A stretch of 64,000 nucleotides of DNA, from positions 62,001 through 126,000 of the forward strand of contig WTXG01000070.1 of assembly GCA_022496185.1 (NCBI GenBank), given 5' to 3'. How positions within the stretch are numbered: position 1 is the stretch's first letter; each line of letters starts with the position of its first letter. The position numbers and the translations under genes are program-made. Positions 1 through 9,657 of the stretch are shown here, in pieces. The notes under the pieces are model-generated. The model was given only the letters and a program-made list of their open reading frames with translations, ran no database searches and had not been told where the DNA came from. Source of the DNA: Multifurca ochricompacta. Taxonomy: Eukaryota > Basidiomycota > Agaricomycetes > Russulales > Russulaceae.

Positions 1-1714
1 ACTAAGCACAGGTGGCCACGGTGCTCAAAAGTCCGCTCCAGGCGGACAACATGTTTCTTATCCTCTGGGTCTGATTGCTTGAGCTTATTCAGAATTTGAA
101 CTTCCTTTTGTCCAGCCTTATACCTAATCCTTCGTGAGTATATCAAAGTAGAGCAAAGGTAAAGAATAACGAACATCGACTCCTGGCTACGGATTATCTT
201 GATCGCGACTTCCTTACCAACCTCGCCTGTCTCAGTTTGGAGTACCCGGGCGCGGACAACGTTGGCGAACATCCCCTTCCCAATAGAGGAGAAGACTTGA
301 TAACGACCACCGTCGAGGTGCTCACCGAGAATAACTTGATAATAACCTTCAGCGTCTGCCGCAGTGTCCAAAGTTGTTGTGATGAGTGTAGGTAAAGCGG
401 GTTTCTAGGCAAGCCATAGGACTTAGTGGAAACACCGGTAAATGGCAAATGAAGGACCTACAACAAATTTCTTCACCCTCTTGACCCTTTTCTTTTCTTC
501 CACGGAGACGGCAAACATGTCATCTACGTCGTCGTCACCATCATCCTCTTCCTCTTCCTCCTCTATCATTTCAACATCCTGATTTAGCTCTTCTTTGGCG
601 CCGCGGACTCGCCTTTGCTCATCTTCCCGGCGATCCAAGCTAGGATCGTAGTCTGCTGCAGACACTTGTTCACGTGCGCCGTCGCGTTTGGCCTGTTCCT
701 GGGCCTCTGCTTGGGCACCCTCTTCCTCACCCCATTTTGTGAGTTCAAACACGTCAGGTGCCGGCGATGCAGATTGGGATTCTTGGCGCTCTGATGGCGC
801 AGAAATCAGGAGATATAAATGAAAGGAGGTATGAGAAGACTCACGGGATGGGGCTGCAGAAGGGCCCGGCGGAACTGACGCGACGCCATTCTCTCCGACA
901 ATCCTGTGACGCTGAGACTGAGGATCAGAAACAATGGCGGACGGAGGCGGCGGTTGGACCGCACTGCTAGGCCCTGGACTGGGGCTGGCTTCGGTCGTAT
1001 TGACACTTGCGACTCCAGCATACTTAGCAAGGATGGCCTGTCGTTTGGCACGGCGCGAAGCGAGAGTCACCTCGATCGGAACAGGAGACGTAGCCAGTTC
1101 AAGTTCAGGCTCAGGCTGTGTGGCGTGTGCAAGGTCTACGCTCGGAGGAGAGTTAGATTCCGGCTGTAAATGCCTTTTTCTAGATGTATGGGTTGATTCG
1201 CGTGGAGGGGGTGGAGATATTCTAAGTATATGCATGTCAAAAACGCAGATGACAAATGTATGCGCCTGGTTAATACTCACTCGCCTTCTTCTCTATCGGA
1301 ATCAGGCGTCTTCTGAGGACGTGATGAGCCATTGGAAGGGCGACGTGGTGAATCGGGTGTAGGAAGCCGGCGTCCGTCAGCATGCGAAGAACGCCTTCCA
1401 CGGTCCTCGTGCCTCCGATCGCGATGTCTGTCGTAATCCCTCCTGTCCCGGTTTCGTCGATCGTCTCGTTCCCGCTTGTCATCTCTTTCCCGCCTATCGT
1501 CCCTCCCTCGGTGATCACGATCGCGGTCTCGTCGTGGACTATAATCTGGTCGATAGCGGTCATCTGAGGCATGCCTGTCCCGCGCACTATGAGATTTGCC
1601 TGAGACACGTGTATCCTTCGAATCTCTAGGTTCAGAATCGCGAGACCGCTTCCTATGTTCGGTGTCTGCGGAGCCGTCATGCGGACGCTTTGAGCCTGAA
1701 GAGGTGTTAGTCAT
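1..1714 (-). CDS. prp4: PRP4-type pre-mRNA splicing kinase (5' part, cut by window edge)
   Basis: Serine/threonine kinase that acts on spliceosomal proteins before activation. I read five exons on the minus strand: 1714-1281, 1221-845, 790-462, 404-175 and 123 to beyond the edge, with introns of 59, 54, 57 and 51 nt, all GT-AG, that keep one frame. The start is the ATG at 1714. The N-terminal ~145 residues are an Arg/Asp/Ser-rich RS-like tail (runs such as RRDRDRDHRGR), followed by an acidic stretch with DDMFAVS and basic KKRVKRVKK. Then comes the family signature DTAADAEGYYQV, the glycine-rich loop GKGMFANVV, the catalytic lysine in VAIKI, and KAGQKEVQILNKL up to EHRGHLCLV, where the window ends. 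Length visible is about 497 codons; the catalytic loop lies outside. The combination of RS tail and kinase start is specific to PRP4/PRPF4B. No frameshifts seen. Confidence 0.93.
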
Positions 1715-2689
1715 ATGTTGGCTGCGAGTGCGTTGTTACGAGGCACCGCACGATGAAAGAAAAGAAAACGGCAAGGCCGTGGAACAAGGCGTGGATGTCG
1801 TTGCTGGCAGTGAACTTGGCCCTCGAGTTGGCCGTCGTTGTCGAAAAAGTGCTGCTTTTGTTGATGCAATGTTTGGTTTCACATCCACCCAAAAGCCGGC
1901 ATTCGCCGTGGTCGGCCCCATGTCAGTGGCTCAGTAATTCATATTATGTTTTTTCTAGTTGATTTATTACGTTTTTATTCGCGATACTTTTCATTATGGA
2001 GAAAAAAGTATTTAAGAGACAGACAGACAATTAAGACAGAGCGACAGGAAATTGGGGAAGGGAATGATGGTATAAACATACCTTTTATGTCTATATAAAG
2101 AGTTACACGGTGGTGTAGCGGCTGTAACGGCCCAAAGGCGGGAATGCGAGGTTGATGTTCACCACAACGGAATCACGTGCTCGTGCGCTGAGTTCAAGGC
2201 CGTCCCCTCCAGAAAACTTTGGTGTCCATCATCCCTCGCAGCGTAAGCTGTGACTGGATTTGGAGTAATCAGCCCTTGACTAGCCAGGGAAGCAATTCCG
2301 CAGCTAGCAGGGCTCGCCGAGTTAGTCTTAGGAGATCAGGGCGTGTCGTCTGTCGCGCGGGTGCGCCGTGTCCTTCGTAAACCTTTTTTAGTCTTATTTG
2401 CTTATTGTATTATATGGATACGGTGCTATAATTTTAACCAGGTTAATGACTGGTGGACGCGACCACGTGAAGTGATGAAATGTGTCAGGTTAAGATTCAA
2501 TTTCACATTTTCGTTTCTTCATATCATGTCACAATCAATAATATTATTTTCATTGTACCAGGAACAGAGCAACGTGGGCCAGACCAAATCAGAGAATGTT
2601 GAGTGGCAACAGTGCTGACTGTGGTGGTTAATTAGGGGATGTGCAGGTAGAAGATAGCTTAAAGTTGTACTACATACCCCGGCTTCTTT
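1715..2689. other. Intergenic, upstream of prp4
   Basis: Only short open frames on both strands with no recognisable motif and no plausible splice structure. The first few hundred bases presumably hold the prp4 promoter. Nothing else could be supported. Confidence 0.5.
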
Positions 2690-3130
2690 CCACTGTTGTT
2701 CATCCTGAATCCGACAAAAATCTTTGACATCAAGAACAGCAGAATACATGCGAATGAAAATGTCACCCTCATTGAGTTTGAGATCGTCTTCCGTCCATCT
2801 TTTCAGCCAAATTTCTGCATTCTTCGCGATGCCAAAAACTTTCCCATCGTTGACGCCATCATCTGCACAGCGAAGCATCTCATTACGATTCAGGCAACTG
2901 TCTCTGCCACCCACCCATAGCGCGAAGCTGGAAGGGTTTAATCGAGTTTTTTATGGCCTTCCTGCGAGATTTCGAAATGATCCGCTCGTGGTGTCATGTG
3001 TTTGTTACAGACAAGGAGGAAAGTGCGCAAAGGTTGCGGCATCAATGGTGCGTCTACTCTGGTATTCCCAATCCCGTGAGAATTCATCGAGCACAAGATG
3101 AACGAACAAGGTTTATCGGTAAGTAGGAAT
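2690..3130 (+). pseudogene. Crinkler/RHS-like C-terminal (nuclease-side) fragment
   Basis: In three plus-strand frames this stretch reads as the same C-terminal block found at about 6.15-6.4 kb: FPIVDAIICTAKHLITIQ here against IPCVDAMIFTDDHIITIQ there, and SWCHVFVTDKEE here against RWCHVFVTDKEA there. In fungal Crinkler-RHS proteins this block follows the P-loop NTPase and belongs to the restriction-endonuclease-like part (family knowledge). No header or Walker A motif is seen upstream, and the blocks lie in different frames with stops between, so this is a 5'-truncated relic. The assignment rests on similarity to the neighbouring copy. Confidence 0.6.
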
Positions 3131-3389
3131 CGGCTATACACATGAGCAGATAGACGAGGAAGCTGAAACTGTGGCCATATGCCTTTTCTTGCAAGGTCAT
3201 GTCGAAAGTTGATAATGACGCCCTTTGCATTCTATAGTGTATTCAATTAGACAGTTTTGGCACGGTTCTAACGAAACAATCATTTTTTTGGCTTGGAAGG
3301 ACATCATATTTTTAGAGCGACTTGACGCAACCAGCAAGGATGTGTGACCTCACGCCACTGTCAATTTCGTATTTCATGTCCATGTCGAC

Positions 3390-3644
3390 CAAGCACAGGC
3401 GCGCGAGTTTACAAGAGCGGTCATGTCTACGTTCGGTGCCCCGCAGAAAGAGTGCACGGTGTATGAAAATGGTGGTGGTAAGGATCTTTGGTCGAGGGAT
3501 AGGTTAGAGAGGGACTTAAAGGCTGCTATTAAAAATATATGGTTTTCAAAGGGCCATGCAAAGGTGGGAGCCAAGTTACAAAGGGAAAGTGCGAGTATGA
3601 GCACGCGCGATAAAAGCAAGGTCGAGCTCGAGTCTAGAGGGTAG
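3390..3644 (+). other. Possible coding fragment, not recognised
   Basis: A plus-strand frame ending at 3644 reads like real protein (AREFTRAVMSTFGAPQKE, then DLWSRDRLERDLKAAIKNI) with balanced composition, and contains an ATG at 3423. It has no motif I can name and no clear partner exons. It may be a relic of a transposon or of a neighbouring accessory gene. The minus strand also has a 119-codon open frame over the same bases, which looks like a shadow. Confidence 0.25.
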
Positions 3645-4445
3645 CTGATGAGACCCGTGGATAAGGACGACTCCTTCACGTCACTCACCCCCTTCATCGG
3701 CGCTCGAACCCATGTCGGAGTTAATTTAGCCATTGAGTGCGAAGGTCGGTAAGCGAGAGCTGCTTGCTTGGTTATCTCGTCGCTCGCCGCTCGAGTCTTT
3801 TTTACAAATTCAAGTTCAAGTCAAGCTAAGCTCTTGATTGCTTTAATTTTTTGTTTTCCGTAGTGGCACACCGAATGGGTTTGATTTGTAATAATATCGA
3901 AATATCATTACAAATCAAAGTCATGTAGACAATGTTTTCGAAACATCCTCCCTCCTCCCGTCCATGCAATGGACAATAACACTCCTTCTGCTACAAAAAA
4001 AAAAAAATTGGTAAGTATATTCAGATTAATTTGGTGAGGGTGAGCTTATAGGTCATGTGCCCTCTGATACCAGGGGGGGGCGCAAATGGAAGAGAGCACA
4101 GCACACGTTCGATCCCCCTCTTGCGTGCGTCGGCGTCGTTATGTAGGGTGACCAAGCGTGTGTTGCCGCACACTACCCCAGAGATCGCGCGGCTGTCTCT
4201 TTTTTTAAAAAAAAAAAAAAGTGAAGAGAAGAAAGTATGCACACGTCCTCCCCACCCCCCTCACCCTCACACACCCATGTGCGCATGAAGCCCATGTTAT
4301 GTATCCTCTGAAAGGCTCCGATAACCCCCCGAATCACGGGGGGACTCGAGCATCACACAGTTGTTGAGAAAAGTAAAAGTAAGTGAAAAGAAATAGAGCC
4401 CCTACAAGTCACCTTACTCTCCCCACGAAACGCCCTAACTTATAA
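3645..4445. other. Intergenic
   Basis: A/T-rich stretch with poly-A and poly-T runs (about 3,997-4,009 and 4,200-4,219), a poly-G/C run near 4,074, and no supported gene. Confidence 0.5.
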
Positions 4446-4688
4446 GCTCATCTACATTGACATGGCCCCAGCTGGTGGTCTTGATTAGTTTTTGCAGGTT
4501 TGAGGCATGGATTTTAAGCTTGAAGATGTTCCCTGCAGACTTATCTCAGTGGCCACCACAAAGGGTCACAATGTCAGTCTGACTCAGACTCAGATCCTAT
4601 TGGGAATATTTTCAAGCTTAAAACTCACACCTCAGACTTGTGAAAACTCATCAAGACCACCAGTTGGGCCATGTCAATGCAGATAAGT
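4446..4688. repeat. Inverted repeat of a Crinkler header exon
   Basis: The left arm (4446-4533) is the reverse complement of the right arm (4602-4688) at roughly 80% identity by eye, separated by about 68 nt. Both arms encode part of the Crinkler N-terminal domain: the right arm on the plus strand begins GNIFKLK, and the left arm on the minus strand begins GNIFKLKIHASNLQKLIKTT and is open. A transcript through here could fold into a long hairpin. Confidence 0.75.
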
Positions 4689-6415
4689 CTATTGTTTGGA
4701 AGCTGTCAACACCCCTGTGCATTGATCTTGCAAGCAGTATGATCTCCGCTGCAATCAGGGCCATTGATTTTCCCTCCGTGACCATTCAGGTCCTCCACCC
4801 TGCTGAGGAGCTCTCCCAATACTGGGAAAACAGCCCGAATAAGGGCTACTTGCATGTAATTGTGCAAGTTTCATGTAAGTCTCGATCATTGTCGGATCTC
4901 TGCGCGTGTTTGACAATAATCCAGCAGTCGAAAGGCCTGAGAAGAGGCGGAGACTCGAATTGAGTGACGAAACTATCGAACGAGTTCGTGAGACGGCCAA
5001 GCATCTACACAGTACCTTATGGAAGAAGCCACTCGATCGAATATTCGCAACCGTAGATGTCCCTGACTCGGAAAGGAGGCAATTTGCGAGTAGAAAATCT
5101 CGGCTATGATGAGAAGGCACTCCTGTTTCGCCATGAGTACAGCCTTGCTCTTAAAGAGATAGAGGAACTGTCGAAAATCTGTCGGAAAAAAAGAAGAGGC
5201 GGGATCGTTACTACTGGCCATCCAGGACTCGGTACGTGGTGTCACCAATGATGAACATCTCATCTTACATATCAACGCAGGAAAACTTGCTTCTTACTTT
5301 ATCTTCTGTTTCACTGTCTAAGCAATGGCCGGCCTACGGCTTTGCAAATCCTCCCCGAGTGTTTCATCCTGTTCAAAAACTCTGGTATCAAATCTATGCT
5401 AACACATCTGGTACACTTCCAGATGAAACGTGGGCTCTGCCGATTCCAATGTAAGGAATCTCCTTCTTTACAACAGCTTCCTAGATGGTTGCAACTTGCT
5501 TTCGTCAGCTCTCCGGATGAGCCCCGGTACAAGGCATGCAGTTAAGGAGTATTACGCAACTATCTATGTGGTGGGCTGTTTCCCTCTGACTGAATTAGTC
5601 GCACTCAGGTGGCTCCAGTTGATGATTCCAGTAACTTTTGTCCCTAAGCTTTTTTCACAGCATGATACATGGTTTCAGTGTCCAACTCATCAAGGAGCAT
5701 TGCAAAAAATGGAGACCTTCTGCGCGCATCATGATGACTCTTATGATGGAACCTGAGCTGATTAGTGGACATATGGGATGATCATTTCGGCGATTATAAA
5801 GACAATGTTAATGCAATGGGGGTCTCATACACTTTTTATAATCTGTCCTGAAGGTTTCTCTTCCAAGGACAGATCATCTATAATTGGACGAATTGAAACA
5901 AGTTACCTGAATCATTTTGTTATGGAGGACAAATTTTACAACCTGGTCAGCAACAATCTGTGGTTCAAAGGTTCAGCAGGTTTCATGTTCGAGATGATAG
6001 TCCTTTCATGGCTCTGCACCAATTCAGAATCGAAGGAATTGGCTTGCACTCCCGCGCGATCAGCTTTGCCACAGCTGACTATCCCAGTGTGCCAGGGTTG
6101 GTTTATGTTATCTTCCAAGGAACAAAGTAACCTTGGGGATCTAAATGAGTGCAAGAGACCATTCTGTGTAATTCCTGCCTCGAAAACATTCCCTGCGTCG
6201 ATGCCATGATCTTCACGGATGATCATATAATTACAATCCAGATGACCGTCGCTTCCAAGCATGGCGTGAAGTCGACGAGCTTTCTTCAAATTGCCAATAG
6301 TCTTCTAAAGGTATTTCGAAAATCTCAAAGGTGGTGCCATGTGTTCGTCACGGACAAGGAGGCTTCAAACAGAATGGCGTCTCGTGATTCCCCAGGTCCT
6401 TGGGGTTCAAAGTGA
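4602..6415 (+). pseudogene. Crinkler-header P-loop NTPase/nuclease gene, broken
   Basis: Crinkler-type proteins join a ubiquitin-like N-terminal header to an effector body, here an RHS-like P-loop NTPase with a nuclease-like end. The header lacks its first exon, starts at GNIFKLK, meets a TGA, then resumes as SIVWKLSTP (4,688-4,720) and YLHVIVQVS (~4,848-4,874). An intron from ~4,875 to an AG near 4,923 leads to a basic region, then LGYDEKALLFRHEYSLALKE. A Walker A motif TGHPGLGK is formed by splicing 5,231-5,280 out. Downstream are GTLPDETWAL (~5,410), GSAGFMFEMIVLSWL (~5,975) and the end block HIITIQ...WCHVFVTDKEA (~6,220-6,365). Several frame changes separate these blocks. The reading order is clear, so this is a recent pseudogene or a gene hit by sequence errors. 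It is tail to tail with the minus-strand relative at 6.4-8.0 kb. Confidence 0.7.
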
Positions 6416-6429
6416 ATGGACTCTAGCCC

Positions 6430-7969
6430 GATAGTCAGTGGCAGCGAATCAGAATCCACAGGGGTGCAAGGTGCTCCTCTGAAGAAAGCCAACCAAGGAC
6501 AAACATTTCGAACATGAAACTCGCTGAACCTTTCAAAGATGCATGGTTGCTTATCAGGTTGTAAAACTTCAACTGCTTCTCGGCAGTGTGCCCTCCGATG
6601 GCGTCGAGAACCAGTTATTCAGATGCTCTGTTAGGATTTCTCCAATTGAGGCTCCTCTCATCTTGGGACTCAAAAACCTCGGCGGATGGTAACAAGTAGG
6701 TAGCAGGCCCCCGCTGCGTCAAGGTTCTTGGTTTGCCATCGAAATCCTTAGCAAATGTCCTTGCGATTTCCTTTAAAAAGATTCATGCGCAACAAATTAC
6801 AACGGTTTCGTGTCGCGTTGATCAAGGTACGCACAGAAGGACCCCATTTTTGTAGTGGTTCTTGAGGTCTTCGACGGAGAGATCGAGCATTGTGCTACAA
6901 ATCCTTAGCTGGAACGAAAACACTCCTTCAATAAAAAAAACTGAACGAACCCGAGTGGAATCTTGTCCCAAGAGAAAGTCCATGAAATACAGACCGCCCT
7001 ACGATGCTTCCTCCAAGACTTCCACCGGTCTACCTTCAGAGAGGTTGTTTGCACCACGTAAGTCGTTCGCGTCTGGCAAGACCGTAGAAAGGTTTTGCAT
7101 GGGATGGTAACTTCCTCATCGGAATCGACAAGGGCCCACGTTCCATCTGGAGGTGAACCCGATTTCTCGCTGTGTGATTCAACACCGGGTCCTCGAAGAG
7201 GAGGTAATACATAGAGGGATTTGCAAAGCTGTAGGCCGGCCACTACACAGGCTGCGCAACAGAAGTAGAACAGGAAGCATGTTTTTCCTGGGTTGGTATT
7301 TGCGCACTATCAGAATAACGTACTCATCATTGTAACAGCCGCGTACCGATTCCTGGATGGCCCGAGACAACGATACCTTCTGAATTCGTTTCCCGACGTT
7401 CCAGCGATACTTCTCTATCATGCCAAAGGCAATGTCGTATTCTTTGCGAACCAGAAGTACCCTCTCGTCATAGCCAAGAGTACTTAGTCGCAAGTTGGAA
7501 AGAGAGTCCCTGGACAGATAGTTGAAGCTTTTTGATACTTGGCCGTCTCAAAAACTCGTTCGATTTCGTATTCCTGATTATTGTCACCCTATTCGAGTCT
7601 CCGCCTCTTCTCGAGCCTTTTGACCACTGTATTATTGTCAAACATGTGTGGCAATCTGATAATGATCGAAACTTACATGGAACTTGCACGATGAGATGCA
7701 AGTAATCCTCATTTGGGCTATTGTCCCAGTACCTGAATAGACGTGTAGAAGGATAAAGAACCTGAACAGTCCCATTGCCAGACCCGGCGGAGGGAAAATC
7801 GACGGCCCTGATCGCAGCGGAGATCGTACTGCTGGCAAGATCGATACGCAGGGATGTCGTTAACTTCCAAACAATAAGTCGATTCGCCGCGAGGTGGTCC
7901 AGTTTAGGAGCCATCTTGACCTTGATGGTTATCGACAGCAAGACAAAACAGGGTGAGCGCTGCGGCCAT
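6430..7969 (-). pseudogene. Crinkler-header P-loop NTPase/nuclease gene, second copy
   Basis: Minus-strand relative of the 4.6-6.4 kb gene. It opens at an ATG (7969) with AALTLFCLAVD, the classic Crinkler N-terminus. About 25 codons are then missing compared with the 30.5 kb copy and the frame shifts, before KVKMAPKLDHLAANRLIVWKL and YLHLIVQVP. Further on are LSTLGYDERVLLVRKEY and a Walker A motif SGHPGIGKT that needs an intron of about 50 nt (near 7,285-7,340) to be joined. Then come PPDGTWALVDSDEE (~7,140), DLKNHYK (~6,860), a stretch with one stop, and GSASFMFEMFVLGWL (~6,500). The nuclease-like end block is not visible before this copy meets the end of its convergent neighbour. Deletion in the header, frame changes and a stop argue for a pseudogene. 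Confidence 0.7.
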
Positions 7970-8065
7970 GGTGGTTTAGGAGAGAGCGTGACCGTGAGAT
8001 ACTTGTGGCTACTACACTAGCATAGGTGTAGGTAGGTGTGTGCGGACATCATGTCATTGATATAA

Positions 8066-8870
8066 ATGCGTTCACTCAGTGAGAATCAGGAACGCCGCCT
8101 ACTCGACTACCTTGATGAAAAGTACCTCGGAATTCATGAGGAACACAGTAAACGGTCAGTATCTGTGTTAACTATTACCCCCACTCATAGACTGTCTTAG
8201 GCACGAACCAGGATCCAAGCTTGCCACGCTTCGGACGTACCTTGAGGCAATGCGAGTCTTACTTACCTTGACATTGCAGGTCCCACCTATTAGCACGTCT
8301 GGGATGCTCCGCATCTCGCTCCTATTGCGCCTCACGGGTACCGTCATAGAAGACACCAGTGGATACGCCCCTGACAGTGTTGACCTGGCTCCGCTTCTGG
8401 AGTGGCTGGACTTGCTCGATCGTGGCTGGCTTTCCGTGCTATGCATGCAAGGGTGGGACCCGGCCAGGGGCGAGGGTGTGGATTTACCTCCACACTTGCT
8501 GGAGAGGGCACCGCCGCCTACGCAAACGGACTGCACACGCATACATAGCTTGTTGGTCACGGGGACCAGCACCTTGGAAGACTGGATGGAGGGCAAGAGG
8601 AAAGATGAAGTGGAGAACCTCGTACATGACATGCGGCGCTTAGGTTACCAGAGTTCTTTTGATGAGTTGTTTCACCGGACATTTACAAAACTGCGCGAGC
8701 TTGGACCGGACGAGGGTAGGGACGAGGAAGAGCTGTTGGCGGGTCTTCCGAGTTGGGACACAGCTGTGGAAGGCCCGAACGTAGATGAATATGGAGATGA
8801 AGGTGGAGGTGGTATGAGTGAGGACATGGTAAATATAGACAGAAGTGATGATGACATGGAAGAAGCGTAG
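8066..8870 (+). CDS. Conserved fungal protein of unknown function
   Basis: Two exons, 8066-8154 and 8201-8870, with a 46-nt GT-AG intron, give 252 residues. The start is the ATG at 8066, opening RSLSENQERRLLDYLDEKY. The body is helical and leucine-rich (LLLRLTGTVI, LLEWLDLLDRGWLSVL), with no signal peptide or clear membrane segment, and the last ~50 residues are acidic and Gly-rich. It resembles a protein I recall from other basidiomycetes that carries no assigned function. It ends 78 nt from the end of the convergent mS33 gene, so the two share a short 3' intergenic space. Confidence 0.75.
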
Positions 8871-8948
8871 TGGAAACATTTGTACGAGAATAATGGGTTG
8901 TAAGAAACTCTATGTGCGAGTATAACGACCAATACAATTCGGAAACCT

Positions 8949-9326
8949 TCACCGCTTTCTTTGTGCACGACGACTGTCGGCTGTATAAGAAGAACCATGA
9001 GCTGCTGCACACAGGAAAATGAGTCGATGTATATGCAGCATACCTGCGGACTTGGCCTTCTTCGGCGCGCCCTTCCCTCTTTTCTTCTTGTCCGCCACGT
9101 CCTGTAGCCTCTGCTCCTCATCTTCGTCAATGAGATCTAATCCAAACTCCTTGTTAATTGCAGAGATGGAGAGTTGCTGTGGGTAGTAATCCATCATTGA
9201 GGGACCACGAAGGCGACGTTTGAGATATTTCGCGCCAGTACGCTGGGATGTTGGGTTGTATGATGTTTGAAAGATGACGCTACGAAGACGTGTTAACGCT
9301 GCAAGTCTCGAGGGCGCTGATGCCAT
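8949..9326 (-). CDS. RSM27: Mitochondrial small-subunit ribosomal protein mS33 (Rsm27)
   Basis: Structural protein of the mitochondrial small ribosomal subunit. Two exons, 9326-9044 and 8980-8949, with a 63-nt intron, encode 104 residues, the usual size for fungal mS33. The start is the ATG at 9326. Diagnostic blocks are RLAALTRLRSVIFQTSYNP near the N-terminus, RTGAKYLKRRLRGPSMMDYYP in the middle, and a basic C-terminus with GKGAPKKAKS and RRAQRKR. The frame is clean across the splice. The next gene upstream, SUV3, also acts in mitochondria and is divergently arranged, so the ~340 nt between them may hold a shared promoter region. Confidence 0.92.
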   Translation of the reverse strand: MASAPSRLAALTRLRSVIFQTSYNPTSQRTGAKYLKRRLRGPSMMDYYPQQLSISAINKEFGLDLIDEDEEQRLQDVADKKKRGKGAPKKAKSAGMLHIHRLIFLCAAAHGSSYTADSRRAQRKR

Positions 9327-9657
9327 CTTATTTCTTCGAGAGTGTGAACGTTGAAGTGAGCTTGGAAACGTGAGTGAAAGAACTCTTTGACTGAACTCAC
9401 GTGATTCTCAGCCCACCTACTTCCCGCCACTGCTTCTGCCAACACTGCAGCAGAAACTTTTATTCCCGTGTTGAAACTAAAGCATAAGGGTAGTTCGGGT
9501 GGATGCAGCATAGAGAGTTGAGGTTTTTATAGGCACCGTGGTGAGTAATATACCTTACTCTTTCTGTCAGCCTTTAACTCCCAAAAGTTGGTGACAAATT
9601 TTCTATGCAACGGCACCTCTTTCGTGTCCTAATACCCAGGCGGGAACGATTCATCTT
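9327..9657. promoter_or_regulatory. Intergenic region between divergent mS33 and SUV3
   Basis: About 280-340 nt between two divergent genes for mitochondrial proteins. No defined promoter motif can be asserted by eye. An ATG at 9605 opens a 73-codon frame with a basic, mitochondrial-presequence-like start (RHLFRVLIPRRERF, then NYAT), which could be an alternative SUV3 first exon, but I found no intron that joins it in frame. Confidence 0.4.

Noticed and set aside
934..1362. 142-codon plus-strand open frame
   Set aside because: It lies antisense to well-supported PRP4 exons and has no motif of its own.
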